Source of the DNA: Candidatus Omnitrophota bacterium
Lineage (GTDB): Bacteria > Omnitrophota > Gorgyraeia > Gygaellales > JAQTUX01
Length of the DNA: 64,000 nucleotides
Direction: 5' to 3'
Assembly: GCA_028707125.1 (NCBI GenBank)
Contig: JAQTUX010000001.1
Location: forward strand, 928,023 to 992,022
Positions within the stretch are counted from its first letter, which is position 1. Each line of letters begins with the position of its first letter. The notes below the pieces were generated by a model. That model was not told the origin of the DNA. It did no database searches and saw nothing but the letters and a program-made list of their open reading frames with translations. Below, in pieces: positions 31,944-41,062 of the stretch. A program made the translations under genes and the position numbers.

Positions 31944-33479
31944 ATGCCAAAGAAAAAAATAGGTGTATTTTTCGGTAAGAGCAGTATTACTATCGCGGAA
32001 TCACAGGGTAAGGATATAATTAATTACCTGCAGGTCCCATCTTCCGGATTAAAATCAACAGAAACGGATGGAAAGGCGCCGGAAGACGTAAGGATAATAG
32101 CGGCGCTGCAGGAGGAGATCCGCGCAAGCCGGCTTGAGACCAAAGAAGCCGTATTATCCATTCCTTCAGAGGATCTGATTATACGTTTCTTCAGTTTGCC
32201 TCCCATGCCCAAAAGGGAGCTCCCTTCCTCAATAAGCTTTGAGGTCAAGAAATTCATCCCCTTTAAAGTTGAAGACCTGGTGTTTGATTTTCAGGCGCGC
32301 CTGAACAAAGAGGCGAAGAAATTGGATTGCGTATTTATAGGCATAAAAAAAGATACGCTGGAAAAATATGTGTCTATATCTACGCAGAGCGGTTTCAGGA
32401 TATTAAGCATAGAGCCGGGGTTCTTCAGCGTTTTACGCCTGCTCAGGCCTAAAAAAGATATAGTAAACAATAAACAGAACGTCGCCATTGTTGATTTAGG
32501 CGTTACCGGAGAAGAAGGTAATATCACTTTCCTTAAGAGCGGGTTTCCCGAGTTCAGCAGAGAATTAAAGCTGCCGCTTCAGGAAGAAGGCGGACAGTCA
32601 GGCCAGGAGGGCTATGCCGCGCAGTTGTCAAATGAAATACGCATATCACTTGATTATTTCCGCCGGCTCTTTCCCAACATCGCCATAGACAGGGTATTTT
32701 TCCTTTCGCGGCCGGAAAACAAGGCCGTCGTTGAAGGGTTGTCAATGGACTTGGGGCTGAAATCCTCATTTATAGATACCACGGAATTGATTAAATCCGA
32801 CCTGCCGTATTCTATTGATATCGTCAAGGCAAGCGGCGCGTCCTTACGCGATACGATAAAATTTGAATACAGTATAGACCTCTTCAGGAAGCAGCTGGCT
32901 GCCTCTGATGTGGAGGCGTCTGCCCTGGCGCTTGAGATAAAGACGGTCCCGGTCTCCAGGGATATCATTTTAAGGGGTTTTTTCGCCTTTTTACTGGCAA
33001 TAGCCGGTATTTATTTTTATACCAATCAGAAGTTAAGTGTGTTGCGCAGCGATATCGCCTCAATTCAACAAAAACAACCCGGCGTGAAGATAGTGGATCC
33101 CGGACTACCGGCCGTAACGCTTGCTTCGGAGAAACAGAAATGGGAATCCAAACTCGCTGAATTAAAGGGGATGTTCAAGCAAAGGCGGTATCTTACCACA
33201 AAATTAAGCAAGATCGCGGATTATTTAGGGGAGGGCGCCTGGCTGTCACAGCTTACATATAGCTATAGTCCGGGAGGACTGATCGTTTCCGGCCATTGTT
33301 ACCTGGGAGAAGAAAAGAGCGAATTGGATTCGATAAACAGTTTTGTTACCAGGCTTAAGACAGATGCCGAGTTCTCGCAGGAGTATAAGGATATATCCAT
33401 TCGTTCCATAACGCGGACTGAACTGCAGGATACCGAAGTTACGTCTTTTGAGGTAAGCTGCGCTTCGGGAGGTAAATAG
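31944..33479 (+). CDS. PilM-PilN fusion protein (type IV pilus / type II secretion platform)
   Basis: A 511-aa protein. The N-terminal 330 residues have the actin-like PilM pattern ('KKIGVFFGKSSITIAES', 'AVLSIPSEDLIIRFFSLPPMPKREL', 'VAIVDLGVTGEEGNITFL'). A single membrane helix lies at about 335-357 (GFFAFLLAIAGIYFYTN), then a PilN/GspL-like periplasmic domain to the end. In most pilus systems PilM and PilN are separate, while T2SS GspL is one chain; this layout is GspL-like. It is followed directly by the PilO gene (0 nt gap). Confidence 0.85.
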   Translation: MPKKKIGVFFGKSSITIAESQGKDIINYLQVPSSGLKSTETDGKAPEDVRIIAALQEEIRASRLETKEAVLSIPSEDLIIRFFSLPPMPKRELPSSISFEVKKFIPFKVEDLVFDFQARLNKEAKKLDCVFIGIKKDTLEKYVSISTQSGFRILSIEPGFFSVLRLLRPKKDIVNNKQNVAIVDLGVTGEEGNITFLKSGFPEFSRELKLPLQEEGGQSGQEGYAAQLSNEIRISLDYFRRLFPNIAIDRVFFLSRPENKAVVEGLSMDLGLKSSFIDTTELIKSDLPYSIDIVKASGASLRDTIKFEYSIDLFRKQLAASDVEASALALEIKTVPVSRDIILRGFFAFLLAIAGIYFYTNQKLSVLRSDIASIQQKQPGVKIVDPGLPAVTLASEKQKWESKLAELKGMFKQRRYLTTKLSKIADYLGEGAWLSQLTYSYSPGGLIVSGHCYLGEEKSELDSINSFVTRLKTDAEFSQEYKDISIRSITRTELQDTEVTSFEVSCASGGK

Positions 33480-34034
33480 ATGGATAAAAAGATAAATGTT
33501 AATGAGCAGCTCAAGCTGCTTCTGGCAAGGCAGGACATACTTGCTTATATAGTAATGGCGCTGATAATATTATTCGTTTCAACGAAGTTTTATTCTTTCC
33601 AGACGCAAAAAGTAGAACGCGCCAAAGAGGCGCAGTCGGAAGAAAACAAAAAGGTGGATCTGTTAGGCGGCCTGGTCAAGATCGAACAGGAGGCGGGGCC
33701 GTATCAGCAGTTTTTCTCCAGGAGAGAGCAGGTAGACATCATAAATGAGATCTCCGGTATTGCCAGGCAGGAGGAGGTCAAGGTGAGTTCTATCCAGCCG
33801 TTGGAGATCGCTAAAGAGAAGGCGTTTACCAGGGAGGGCTTCAGTATTTCTCTTGAGGCAAAATACCATTCCATAGGGAGGTTTGTGAACCGCCTGGAAA
33901 GATCAGGGTCATTCTTCAGGATAGAGAAGCTTTCTTTGGCGCAGCAGTCAAGATGGAGCGGTAAGCCGGACAAACAACCGGAAGAACGCGTTATCACGGC
34001 CACTATGCAGTTAACCATGCTATATGTGGAATAA
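33480..34034 (+). CDS. PilO/GspM-like inner-membrane protein
   Basis: A 184-aa protein with a short cytoplasmic start, one membrane helix (about 20-40) and a coiled coil. A ferredoxin-like periplasmic domain contains 'ISLEAKYHSIGRFVNRLERSGSFFRIEKLSL', a pattern typical of PilO. It starts right after pilM/N. A GGAGGT lies upstream. Confidence 0.85.
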   Translation: MDKKINVNEQLKLLLARQDILAYIVMALIILFVSTKFYSFQTQKVERAKEAQSEENKKVDLLGGLVKIEQEAGPYQQFFSRREQVDIINEISGIARQEEVKVSSIQPLEIAKEKAFTREGFSISLEAKYHSIGRFVNRLERSGSFFRIEKLSLAQQSRWSGKPDKQPEERVITATMQLTMLYVE

Positions 34035-34035
34035 A

Positions 34036-34482
34036 ATGAAAAAAGATATCTGTAATATTAGATTTATTACCACCGTTTTATTATTAACATCTTTATTCGC
34101 GGTATTTTCCTACGCGGAAGATGCGAGTTCGCTGATCCCGCAGATAAGTTACGCTCCGCAGAGCTCCAGGGATCCATTTAAGGATTTTTTGCCTGTAAAA
34201 AGAGACGCGGAAGAGCAGGTGGGGGCGATCCGGGGACAGGCAGAAGCCGCTGTCCAATTACCGGCAATGAAATTGCAGGGGGTTATATGGGAAGGCAGGA
34301 TACCCCAGGCCATCATAGATAACGGCGTTTTTACTGTCGGAGATAAAATAAACGAGGCAGAGATCAAGTCAATAGACAGGGAAGGGCTCACGTTATTATA
34401 TAAGGGCCAGGTCTTCCTGCTTCCTTCTCCAGCGAGGGTCCTGGAGGCAGAGTCGCTTAAAAAACAAGGGGGGGAAAAATGA
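34036..34482 (+). CDS. PilP-like periplasmic pilotin/alignment protein
   Basis: About 148 aa with a signal peptide or anchor (residues about 10-27) and 'SRDPFKDFLP', a motif typical of PilP/GspC-like proteins. A small beta domain follows: 'MKLQGVIWEGRIPQAIIDNGVFTVGDKI..YKGQVFLLP' (HR-type domain). It links the inner platform to the secretin. I chose ATG 34036, 1 nt after pilO; an in-frame ATG at 34024 would overlap pilO by 11 nt. It overlaps the secretin gene by 4 nt. Confidence 0.8.
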   Translation: MKKDICNIRFITTVLLLTSLFAVFSYAEDASSLIPQISYAPQSSRDPFKDFLPVKRDAEEQVGAIRGQAEAAVQLPAMKLQGVIWEGRIPQAIIDNGVFTVGDKINEAEIKSIDREGLTLLYKGQVFLLPSPARVLEAESLKKQGGEK

Positions 34483-36086
34483 AGAAATATGTTTTCTTGG
34501 CAGCGTCTTTTTTAACGGCAGGGTTGAGCATACTTATTATTTCGTATGTGCACGCGGCATCAGCGATCCCGCCGGCAGGAGATCTTTTTCTGGAATCTCC
34601 TACTCCCGACGTGATGGTTTCGATGGACTTCAAGGACACGAGCCTTAAGGACGTGCTTAAGGCCTTATCCATCCAGTCGGGGATCAATTTTATCGCTTCA
34701 GAGGCGGTCAGGGACAGGGTGGTTACCTTGTATCTTGATAAGGTGCCGTTGGAAGACGCGCTGGATAAGCTTTTCCAGGCCAATAACCTTGAATACGATC
34801 AAGAGCCGGGGAGCAATATCATTATCGTTAAGGATTGGGGCAAGCCGGCCTTACAGACGCTAACTCAGGTGTTTTATCTCAAGCACGCCAGGGTTTCGCA
34901 GTCCAGGCTGCAGTCAGAGATCGATACCCTTCTTGAACCGCAGCAGGAAGAAGAAAGCAGCAGCAGCGGCAGCGGCGGCGGCGATGAGGAAGATAAGGCG
35001 GATGAGGGTATAACCAAGTCAGTAGAGAACCTGCTTTCTGAAGTGGGAAAGGTTACGGAAGACACGCGCACCAACAGCCTCATTGTTACCGATATCCCCT
35101 CAAGGATGGCGATAATTGAGGAGATGATCAAGAAGCTGGATGTGCCTACAGAGCAGGTGATGATAGAAGTGGAGATGCTCGATGTCAGTAAGAACACAGT
35201 GGATAAATTAGGCGTTAAATTTGATGAAACTAATCCGGTGTTAAAGATGGTATTTACCGGAGGTTCAAGAGGGACGGCGTTCCCCATCAAGCAGCTTTAC
35301 GGAAACAGCGAGACGCCTGTAACTAAAACAGGCCCTACGGCCGGGAGCATGAATTTCGGCAGCACGACTTTTTCCATGCTCCTTGACTTTCTCAGGACGC
35401 AGACAGATACAAAGTTCCTGGCGCGGCCAAGGATCTCTACTTTAAGCAATGAGACGGCCGAGATAAAGATATCCACTGATGAAGCCATAGGGACGATTAC
35501 TACTAGCTCCGGAGAAGGCTCCGGCGCGCAGACAAGTACCCAGGCAGAAAGAACACAGACAGGGATATCTCTCAGGGTTACGCCTCAAGTGAACGGCGAA
35601 GGTTACATAACGATGTTTGTTCAGCCAACGGTCACAGAGGCGGCAACCAGCAATTTGAGCTCCAGTTTCAGAGATCCCGAAGTCAGGACGTCTAAGTCAA
35701 CGCTTAAGATAAAGGATGGAGAGACCATAGTGGTGGGTGGCCTTATCAAGACCAATTTCAATCAAGTCATTACCAAATGGCCCTTTTTTGGGGATCTGCC
35801 GTTGTTGGGAGCCATGTTCAGGCATAAAAGTAAAACCAAGGACCTGGACAGGGAACTGATCGTATTTATAACTCCTCATATCGTCAAGGATAAGGTAGAG
35901 GTGGCGAAGTTTGAGCCGGTTGAAACCTTCTCTTTGCCCGAGAGGGAACAGGATGACGCGCGCAAAACAGAAGCCGATTCCGCTATCAATGAAACGCTGA
36001 ATCTGCTTGAGAAACGGGAAGGCAGAGGGGCGGGAACGCGCGAGCAATCCGGCAATGTAGCCGATAAAAGCGTTTTCAGGTACTGA
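34479..36086 (+). CDS. Secretin (PilQ/GspD family)
   Basis: A 535-aa outer-membrane channel protein with a signal peptide (about 1-27). An N0/STN-like domain follows ('VSMDFKDTSLKDVLKALSIQSGINFIAS') and an N1-type domain interrupted by a Ser/Gly/acidic linker ('EEESSSSGSGGGDEEDKADEG', about 150-170). Then 'NSLIVTDIPSRMAIIEEMIKKLD' and the secretin core follow, with 'RPRISTLSNETAEIKI' and 'RELIVFITPHIV'. It is shorter than many PilQ proteins (no AMIN domain) and resembles compact secretins of type IV pilus/T2SS hybrids. It ends just before an 83-bp palindromic repeat. Confidence 0.93.
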   Translation: MKKYVFLAASFLTAGLSILIISYVHAASAIPPAGDLFLESPTPDVMVSMDFKDTSLKDVLKALSIQSGINFIASEAVRDRVVTLYLDKVPLEDALDKLFQANNLEYDQEPGSNIIIVKDWGKPALQTLTQVFYLKHARVSQSRLQSEIDTLLEPQQEEESSSSGSGGGDEEDKADEGITKSVENLLSEVGKVTEDTRTNSLIVTDIPSRMAIIEEMIKKLDVPTEQVMIEVEMLDVSKNTVDKLGVKFDETNPVLKMVFTGGSRGTAFPIKQLYGNSETPVTKTGPTAGSMNFGSTTFSMLLDFLRTQTDTKFLARPRISTLSNETAEIKISTDEAIGTITTSSGEGSGAQTSTQAERTQTGISLRVTPQVNGEGYITMFVQPTVTEAATSNLSSSFRDPEVRTSKSTLKIKDGETIVVGGLIKTNFNQVITKWPFFGDLPLLGAMFRHKSKTKDLDRELIVFITPHIVKDKVEVAKFEPVETFSLPEREQDDARKTEADSAINETLNLLEKREGRGAGTREQSGNVADKSVFRY

Positions 36087-36096
36087 GTTGTTTGCT

Positions 36097-36179
36097 ATGT
36101 CATTGCGAGCGAACGAAGTGAGCGAAGCAATCCCGCTTTTATGGATTGTTTCGTCCCCCGCGGGTTCTCGCAATGACAT
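36097..36179 (+). repeat. MITE-like palindromic repeat, 83 bp
   Basis: Perfect 13-bp terminal inverted repeats ATGTCATTGCGAG (36097-36109) and CTCGCAATGACAT (36167-36179) enclose GCGAACGAAGTGAGCGAAGC-type sequence. This sequence style is found as dispersed repeats in many bacterial genomes. It occupies nearly the entire gap between the secretin and gspE genes. Confidence 0.88.
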
Positions 36180-36188
36180 TTTTATAAG

Positions 36189-37901
36189 ATGATAAAATCA
36201 AAATATCTAAAATTAGGGGAAATCCTGATCAGCCAGGGGCTGATCACTCAGGACCAGCTTGATCAGGCAATGCTTATACAAAAACGGGAAGGCGGCCGCA
36301 TAGGAGAAGTTCTGATCAAGACAGGCATTGTTAAAGAGGATAGTATGGTCGCGGCTTTGGCAAAGCAGTTAAATATGCCATATATCACCTTCGCGTCCGG
36401 TTCCCTCAAACCCAAAGACGGCCAGGGCCTTGAAACGCTTATATCCAAGGACTTTGCCTTGAGAAATACTGTTTTGCCTCTTTCAAAGGATGCTGATTCG
36501 CTTACCTGCGCGGTTTTTGACCCCCTTGATCTGATGCTTATTGATAACCTGCGCAAGATCACCGGATGCGAAATAAATACGGTAGTTGCCTCAAAGACCG
36601 ACATATCAAAGGCCATAGAAGAGTTCTACGGCAGGGCAGACCTTTTAAAGGAAGCTGTGCAGAAGTCGTACGGCGTCATGACTGATTTTACCGCCGAGGC
36701 AGTTGGCGACGAAGAGTCGCTGAGCATGGATAAGATCATCGCCAAGGCGGAAGAGGCGCCGGTGGTAAAGCTGGTTGACCTGATAATCAGGCAGGCGATA
36801 GATGAGCGCGCTTCAGACATACATATAGAGCCGTTCAGGGACAAGGTTTCTTTACGATACAGGGTTGACGGGAAGTTGTATGAGATACCGCCGCCGGCAA
36901 AACAGATGCACCTGCCGATCATCTCAAGAATAAAGATACTGGCAAAACTTGATATAGCTGAAAAGCGCCTGCCGCAGGACGGGACGTTTATGGTCAGATT
37001 GGAAGACAGGAACATAGACCTGAGGATCTCAACCATACCTACCATATACGGAGAAAAGGTGGTTCTGAGGATACTGGATAGAAGCAGGATCGTGCTTGAT
37101 CTGAATAAGATGGGTTTTGACCAGAATCAACTGCAGTTTATGCGCAAGGCAATAAATTCGCCTTATGGCCTGGTTTTTTTAACCGGCCCTACCGGAAGCG
37201 GAAAGTCAACTACGCTATACGCTGTGCTCCAGGAGATCAAGGCGCCTACCAAGAATATAATGACCGTAGAGGATCCTGTGGAATATAGATTAGACGGCGT
37301 AAACCAGATACAGGTAAAGCCGGAAATAGGGCTGACTTTTGCTTCGGCTCTTAGAAGTTTTTTAAGGCAGGACCCCGACATTATGCTGGTAGGCGAGGTC
37401 AGGGACCTTGAGACAGCCGAGATCTGCGTGCGCTCCGCGCTCACAGGCCACCTGGTTTTAAGCACGCTGCATACCAACGACGCGCCTTCCGCGATAGGTC
37501 GGCTTATGGATATCGGCATAGAGCCGTATCTGCTCACGCCGTCCCTTTTGGTCGTGATAGCCCAGCGGCTTATACGGACATTATGCCCTGGTTGTAAGGA
37601 GGCGTATGAGCCGTCGGAAAAGGAATTGGGCGGCATAAAGCTTAACAGCGGATTGATCTATAAGGCAAAGGGCTGTTCCGAATGCGGCCAGATGGGGTAT
37701 AAAGGCAGGACGTTAATAGCTGAAGTAATGCCTATAACCGACGCGATAAAAGAGCTTGTCTCACAGGGCGCCACTTTTCAGAAGATAAGAGAAGTAGCGA
37801 GATCTGAGGGGATGCAGACCCTTTATGAATCCGGTTTGCGTAAGGTGGAACAGGGCATAACCAGCTTGGAAGAGGTATTAAGCGTGACTTTGGGGATATA
37901 G
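36189..37901 (+). CDS. GspE/PilB-type assembly ATPase
   Basis: A 570-aa hexameric secretion ATPase. It has an N-terminal MshEN domain (about 1-150, 'LGEILISQGLITQDQLDQAM'), Walker A 'LTGPTGSGKSTTLYA' (about 330-344), Asp box 'TVEDPVEYRLDGVNQIQV', Walker B 'DIMLVGEVRDLETAE', and a four-cysteine zinc motif (CPGC ... CSECG). It powers pilus or pseudopilus assembly with the PilC/GspF protein. No ribosome binding site is visible because the palindromic repeat ends 9 nt upstream of the ATG. Confidence 0.95.
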   Translation: MIKSKYLKLGEILISQGLITQDQLDQAMLIQKREGGRIGEVLIKTGIVKEDSMVAALAKQLNMPYITFASGSLKPKDGQGLETLISKDFALRNTVLPLSKDADSLTCAVFDPLDLMLIDNLRKITGCEINTVVASKTDISKAIEEFYGRADLLKEAVQKSYGVMTDFTAEAVGDEESLSMDKIIAKAEEAPVVKLVDLIIRQAIDERASDIHIEPFRDKVSLRYRVDGKLYEIPPPAKQMHLPIISRIKILAKLDIAEKRLPQDGTFMVRLEDRNIDLRISTIPTIYGEKVVLRILDRSRIVLDLNKMGFDQNQLQFMRKAINSPYGLVFLTGPTGSGKSTTLYAVLQEIKAPTKNIMTVEDPVEYRLDGVNQIQVKPEIGLTFASALRSFLRQDPDIMLVGEVRDLETAEICVRSALTGHLVLSTLHTNDAPSAIGRLMDIGIEPYLLTPSLLVVIAQRLIRTLCPGCKEAYEPSEKELGGIKLNSGLIYKAKGCSECGQMGYKGRTLIAEVMPITDAIKELVSQGATFQKIREVARSEGMQTLYESGLRKVEQGITSLEEVLSVTLGI

Positions 37902-37904
37902 GGT

Positions 37905-39146
37905 ATGGCGCAATTTAATTATGAGGCAAGGGATAAGAGCGGCAATAAGGTAAAGGGCCGGCAAGAGGCGTCTAACAAAGATGACCTTGTGGCAATGCTT
38001 CAGGCAAAGGGTTATGTTGTCTCCAGTATAGCGGAAGAGGCGCAAGGCGCTCCGTCTGCCGGCGCGGGGTTATCAAAAATACCCGCCAGATCCAAAGGCC
38101 GCAAGCATAGCCGCATTAACAGCGCCGATCTCGTGCTTTTTGCCAGGCAGCTGGCAACACTGCTTAACGCCGGCGTGAGCATATTAAAGAGTTTAGAGAT
38201 AATCACTAGACAGACCGAAAGCAGAGGGCTTGAGGCGGTAGTGGCGCGCGTAATATCCGATATGGAAGGCGGCTTAAGCCTGCATGAGTCGTTGGGGAAG
38301 CACAAAAGGGTCTTTTCCGAGCTTTGGGTAAATCTGATCGAAACAGGCGAGGCAAGCGGGAATTTAGGGGCCGTTCTTGAGCGGCTTGCCGGCTATCTTG
38401 AGCAAAAGGCGTCCTTGAAGTCAAAGATAATCTCCGCGATGATCTATCCGGCGATCCTGTTCGTTACTGCTTGTGGAGCTATCGCCATATTTATGCTGAA
38501 GATCATACCCACGTTCGCCGAGATATTTTCCGGTTTTAATATGGAGTTGCCCGCCTTGACTAAGATGTTGATGGATATGACCGAACTTATGAAAAAGGGG
38601 CTATTCCCCGCTGCGATCGTTGCCTTCGCGCTTCTCTTTATTCTCAGGCAGTATATAAACACTCCGGTTGGCAGAAGAAAGTTTGATATATTCATGCTCA
38701 GGGTCCCCATTGTGGGCAATGTGGTAAAGATAATCGCGCTTGAGAGATTTGCCTCTACCATGTCAACGCTGGTGCAAAGCGGCGTGCCCATATTATACTC
38801 TTTGGAAATTACCGAAAGGAGTATCGGCAACAAGGTCCTTGAAGAGACGCTGAGGGTGGTAAAAGAGAGCGTCAGGGGCGGTAAAAGCTTGAGCGGCCCG
38901 CTTGAGGCAAGCGGCCTGTTTCCTCCGATGGTTGTGCAAATGGTGGCGGTAGGCGAGGAGATCGGCGAACTGCCACAGATGTTCAAAAGGATATCCGATT
39001 ACTACGCCGAGGTCATAGAAACGCTGATAACCCGGCTCACCGCGGCATTTGAGCCGATCATGCTGATATTTATGGCTTTTATCATCGGGACCATGGTAGT
39101 GGCGATGTTTTTGCCCATATTCCAGATAACCAAGATCGCGGGGTAG
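37905..39146 (+). CDS. GspF/PilC-type platform protein
   Basis: A 413-aa inner-membrane protein starting 'MAQFNYEARDKSGNKVKGRQEA'. It has two T2SSF domains ('FARQLATLLNAGVSILKSLEII' and 'FASTMSTLVQSGVPILYSLEIT') and three membrane segments (about 180-205, 230-247 and 380-405). It is the rotary platform on which the pilin polymer is assembled. It begins 3 nt after gspE. Confidence 0.95.
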   Translation: MAQFNYEARDKSGNKVKGRQEASNKDDLVAMLQAKGYVVSSIAEEAQGAPSAGAGLSKIPARSKGRKHSRINSADLVLFARQLATLLNAGVSILKSLEIITRQTESRGLEAVVARVISDMEGGLSLHESLGKHKRVFSELWVNLIETGEASGNLGAVLERLAGYLEQKASLKSKIISAMIYPAILFVTACGAIAIFMLKIIPTFAEIFSGFNMELPALTKMLMDMTELMKKGLFPAAIVAFALLFILRQYINTPVGRRKFDIFMLRVPIVGNVVKIIALERFASTMSTLVQSGVPILYSLEITERSIGNKVLEETLRVVKESVRGGKSLSGPLEASGLFPPMVVQMVAVGEEIGELPQMFKRISDYYAEVIETLITRLTAAFEPIMLIFMAFIIGTMVVAMFLPIFQITKIAG

Positions 39147-39156
39147 TTAAAACTTG

Positions 39157-39186
39157 TTGACAAATCCGATACCGCTATATTATTAT
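39157..39186 (+). promoter_or_regulatory. Probable promoter of the pilin gene cluster
   Basis: TTGACA (39157-39162) followed by TATTAT (39181-39186, 18-nt spacer) in an AT-rich stretch; a TATAAT begins 3 nt later. This suggests that the abundant major pilin has its own promoter with a leader of about 85-90 nt. Confidence 0.55.
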
Positions 39187-39281
39187 AATACAATGGACGA
39201 AATGAACGAAAGGAGGGAAGCCGGCTAAACGACCTTATTTAACGACGTAATTAAATGGCTAAAGTAAAAAAGGAGATTAAA

Positions 39282-39713
39282 ATGAAAAGGACGAAAGGTT
39301 TTACCTTGCTTGAGTTAATGATAGTGGTCATTATCGTAGGCATATTGGCTACTTTGGGGGTTTCACAATACGCCAGGGCCACAGAGAGAGCCCGTGGAGC
39401 CGAGGCAAGACAGGTATTAAGTACGGTGAGATCACTGGCAGTGGCGTATAGTATGGATCATGAAGCTTATACTGGTTTTGATAACACAATAGCTGGTATA
39501 GGGACGGGGGTTGATCAGATACCCTCTGCCTGCAGGCCAAGCCACTATTTTTATTACAACGTATTAGGGGCCAGCGCTACGTCCGTACAAATGAGGGCTA
39601 TTAGATGTACAGGTGGCCAAGGGAAACCGCCTTCAGGGGCAACGGCAGGGTATCTTCAGCTGTGGATCAATACCGACGGAACTTCTGAATGGACAAGTAA
39701 TGCGGGTTACTAA
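39282..39713 (+). CDS. Major type IV pilin / pseudopilin
   Basis: A 143-aa protein with a short basic leader and the class III signal 'KGFTLLELMIVVIIVGILATLG', with prepilin peptidase cleavage after Gly and Glu at +5. A pilin helix and a small globular domain follow; it has two cysteines in the C-terminal half. I chose ATG 39282 because AAAAGGAG lies 7 nt upstream. The earlier in-frame ATG at 39255 precedes that site and would give an unusual long leader. It is first in a run of four pilin-like genes. Confidence 0.88.
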   Translation: MKRTKGFTLLELMIVVIIVGILATLGVSQYARATERARGAEARQVLSTVRSLAVAYSMDHEAYTGFDNTIAGIGTGVDQIPSACRPSHYFYYNVLGASATSVQMRAIRCTGGQGKPPSGATAGYLQLWINTDGTSEWTSNAGY

Positions 39714-40140
39714 TCCCGAAAAGAGCGGTTTCATTAAGGCATTCACGCTTTTAGAGATAATGATCGTGGTGGTTATAATAGGGATTTTGGCCACCCTGGG
39801 CGTGAATTACAGGCCCATAGTTGAGAGTGCGTTAAACAGGGAGGCAGTCGTCAATCTGAAGCTGATTGCCGCCGGGGAGAGGGTGTATCGGCTCGAGCGG
39901 GGCGAATACTATGGTTCTACGCAGACCAGCTTTCTCAATACGAACTTGAGGCTTTATCTGCCTATGGGGCCGAATGTCAAGTGGAGTTATGCCGTAGAAA
40001 TAACCGGGCCCGGCGCAGCATTTACAGCCAAAGCAACAAGGGTAAACGCTGGTGCTGATGGCCGCGTCTGGGAGTTGACAAGTGCAAATGTAGATAATGG
40101 TGAGGAGCCGTCCTGCACAGGTGGTAATTTTTGTGGTTAA
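39700..40140 (+). CDS. Minor pilin 1 (GspG/GspH-like)
   Basis: About 146 aa. The prepilin motif 'KAFTLLEIMIVVVIIGILATLG' has Ala instead of Gly at -1. Processing at Ala is possible in some systems, but this is a departure from the consensus. The globular part has a Cys pair near the C-terminus. ATG 39700 overlaps the major pilin gene by 14 nt; the start is not certain because no strong ribosome binding site is seen. Confidence 0.75.
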   Translation: MRVTNPEKSGFIKAFTLLEIMIVVVIIGILATLGVNYRPIVESALNREAVVNLKLIAAGERVYRLERGEYYGSTQTSFLNTNLRLYLPMGPNVKWSYAVEITGPGAAFTAKATRVNAGADGRVWELTSANVDNGEEPSCTGGNFCG

Positions 40141-40504
40141 GAGAAACGCGGGGTTTACTTTGCTGGAAATCCTTGTTGCCACGGTGATCTTTGCCATGGT
40201 AGTTGCCGGTTTAAGCGCTACCTTTGTCTCGGTAAAACGCCAGTTGCTGCATACCAAATCCAACATCCAGGCAGTTGAGAAAATGGGCGGTGAGCTGAAT
40301 CTGCTTAATGCGCAAGTCAGGCAGGATACGTGGGATGAGGGCGGCAATACTCTCAGGGTTGCCGCATATCCTGCCGTTTCTGTTCCCGCGATAGACGATA
40401 ATAATATTGGTTACACATATAATTATGAAGTTGATGAGCCGGCCGGACTTAACGGGTTAAGAAGGGCCGTTATGGAAATAACCTGGGATGAACCGACGTC
40501 GTAG
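40133..40504 (+). CDS. Minor pilin 2 (GspI/PilV-like)
   Basis: About 123 aa with prepilin signal 'NAGFTLLEILVATVIFAMVVAGLSATF'. GTG 40133 is preferred: AGGTGG lies 8 nt upstream and it gives the short basic leader MVKRNAG. It overlaps minor pilin 1 by 8 nt and the next gene by 17 nt. It probably forms part of the tip complex. Confidence 0.75.
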   Translation: MVKRNAGFTLLEILVATVIFAMVVAGLSATFVSVKRQLLHTKSNIQAVEKMGGELNLLNAQVRQDTWDEGGNTLRVAAYPAVSVPAIDDNNIGYTYNYEVDEPAGLNGLRRAVMEITWDEPTS

Positions 40505-41039
40505 GGCAGTTACGCTGATAGAGCTTCTTGTGGCAATTGTTATGTTCGGCATGATCAGTATCGGCTTTGCCAGTATTGAGCTGTTCGCGCGGTATCAGGC
40601 GGTCTCGTCGGACAGAAGGAGCCAGATATTGAATGAGGCCTCCATCGCGGTTGAGGCGATAGCCCGAAGGGTGCGCCATTCAGAGGGATGGGTTGAGGAA
40701 CCGCCGTTTATTGTGCATGCCAACAACATGGGTGTGGATATTAGAGAAAACGATAATGATCCTGTTACCATAGGCCAGACAATGTGCAGGTTTACACTTG
40801 TCGGCGATGAACTTTATTATCAGGAGACGCTGACCGCCAATAGAAGATTAATAGCAAGAAAGATCATAGAGTTTGCCCTTGAGGCAGTAGATCCAGGCAG
40901 TTCTGTCCCCTTAAGACCTTACGCGCTTCGTATCCACGTAAAGACGGTGTATAATCCTAATGCCGCGATAAGTTATCCCGATAATCCCGACGCGGCAATT
41001 GATACGGTGGTGGTATGCCCTTCCGCGTCGATGGGGTAG
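40488..41039 (+). CDS. Minor pilin 3 (GspJ/PilW-like)
   Basis: A 183-aa protein with prepilin-type N-terminus 'RRRAVTLIELLVAIVMFGMISIGFASIE', with Ala at -1 and Glu at +5. A larger globular domain of the GspJ/PilW kind follows. It overlaps minor pilin 2 by 17 nt. It is followed 23 nt later by the secreted protein at 41063. Confidence 0.78.
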   Translation: MNRRRRAVTLIELLVAIVMFGMISIGFASIELFARYQAVSSDRRSQILNEASIAVEAIARRVRHSEGWVEEPPFIVHANNMGVDIRENDNDPVTIGQTMCRFTLVGDELYYQETLTANRRLIARKIIEFALEAVDPGSSVPLRPYALRIHVKTVYNPNAAISYPDNPDAAIDTVVVCPSASMG

Positions 41040-41062
41040 GAGGCATTTTTAAAGGAGGCGCA

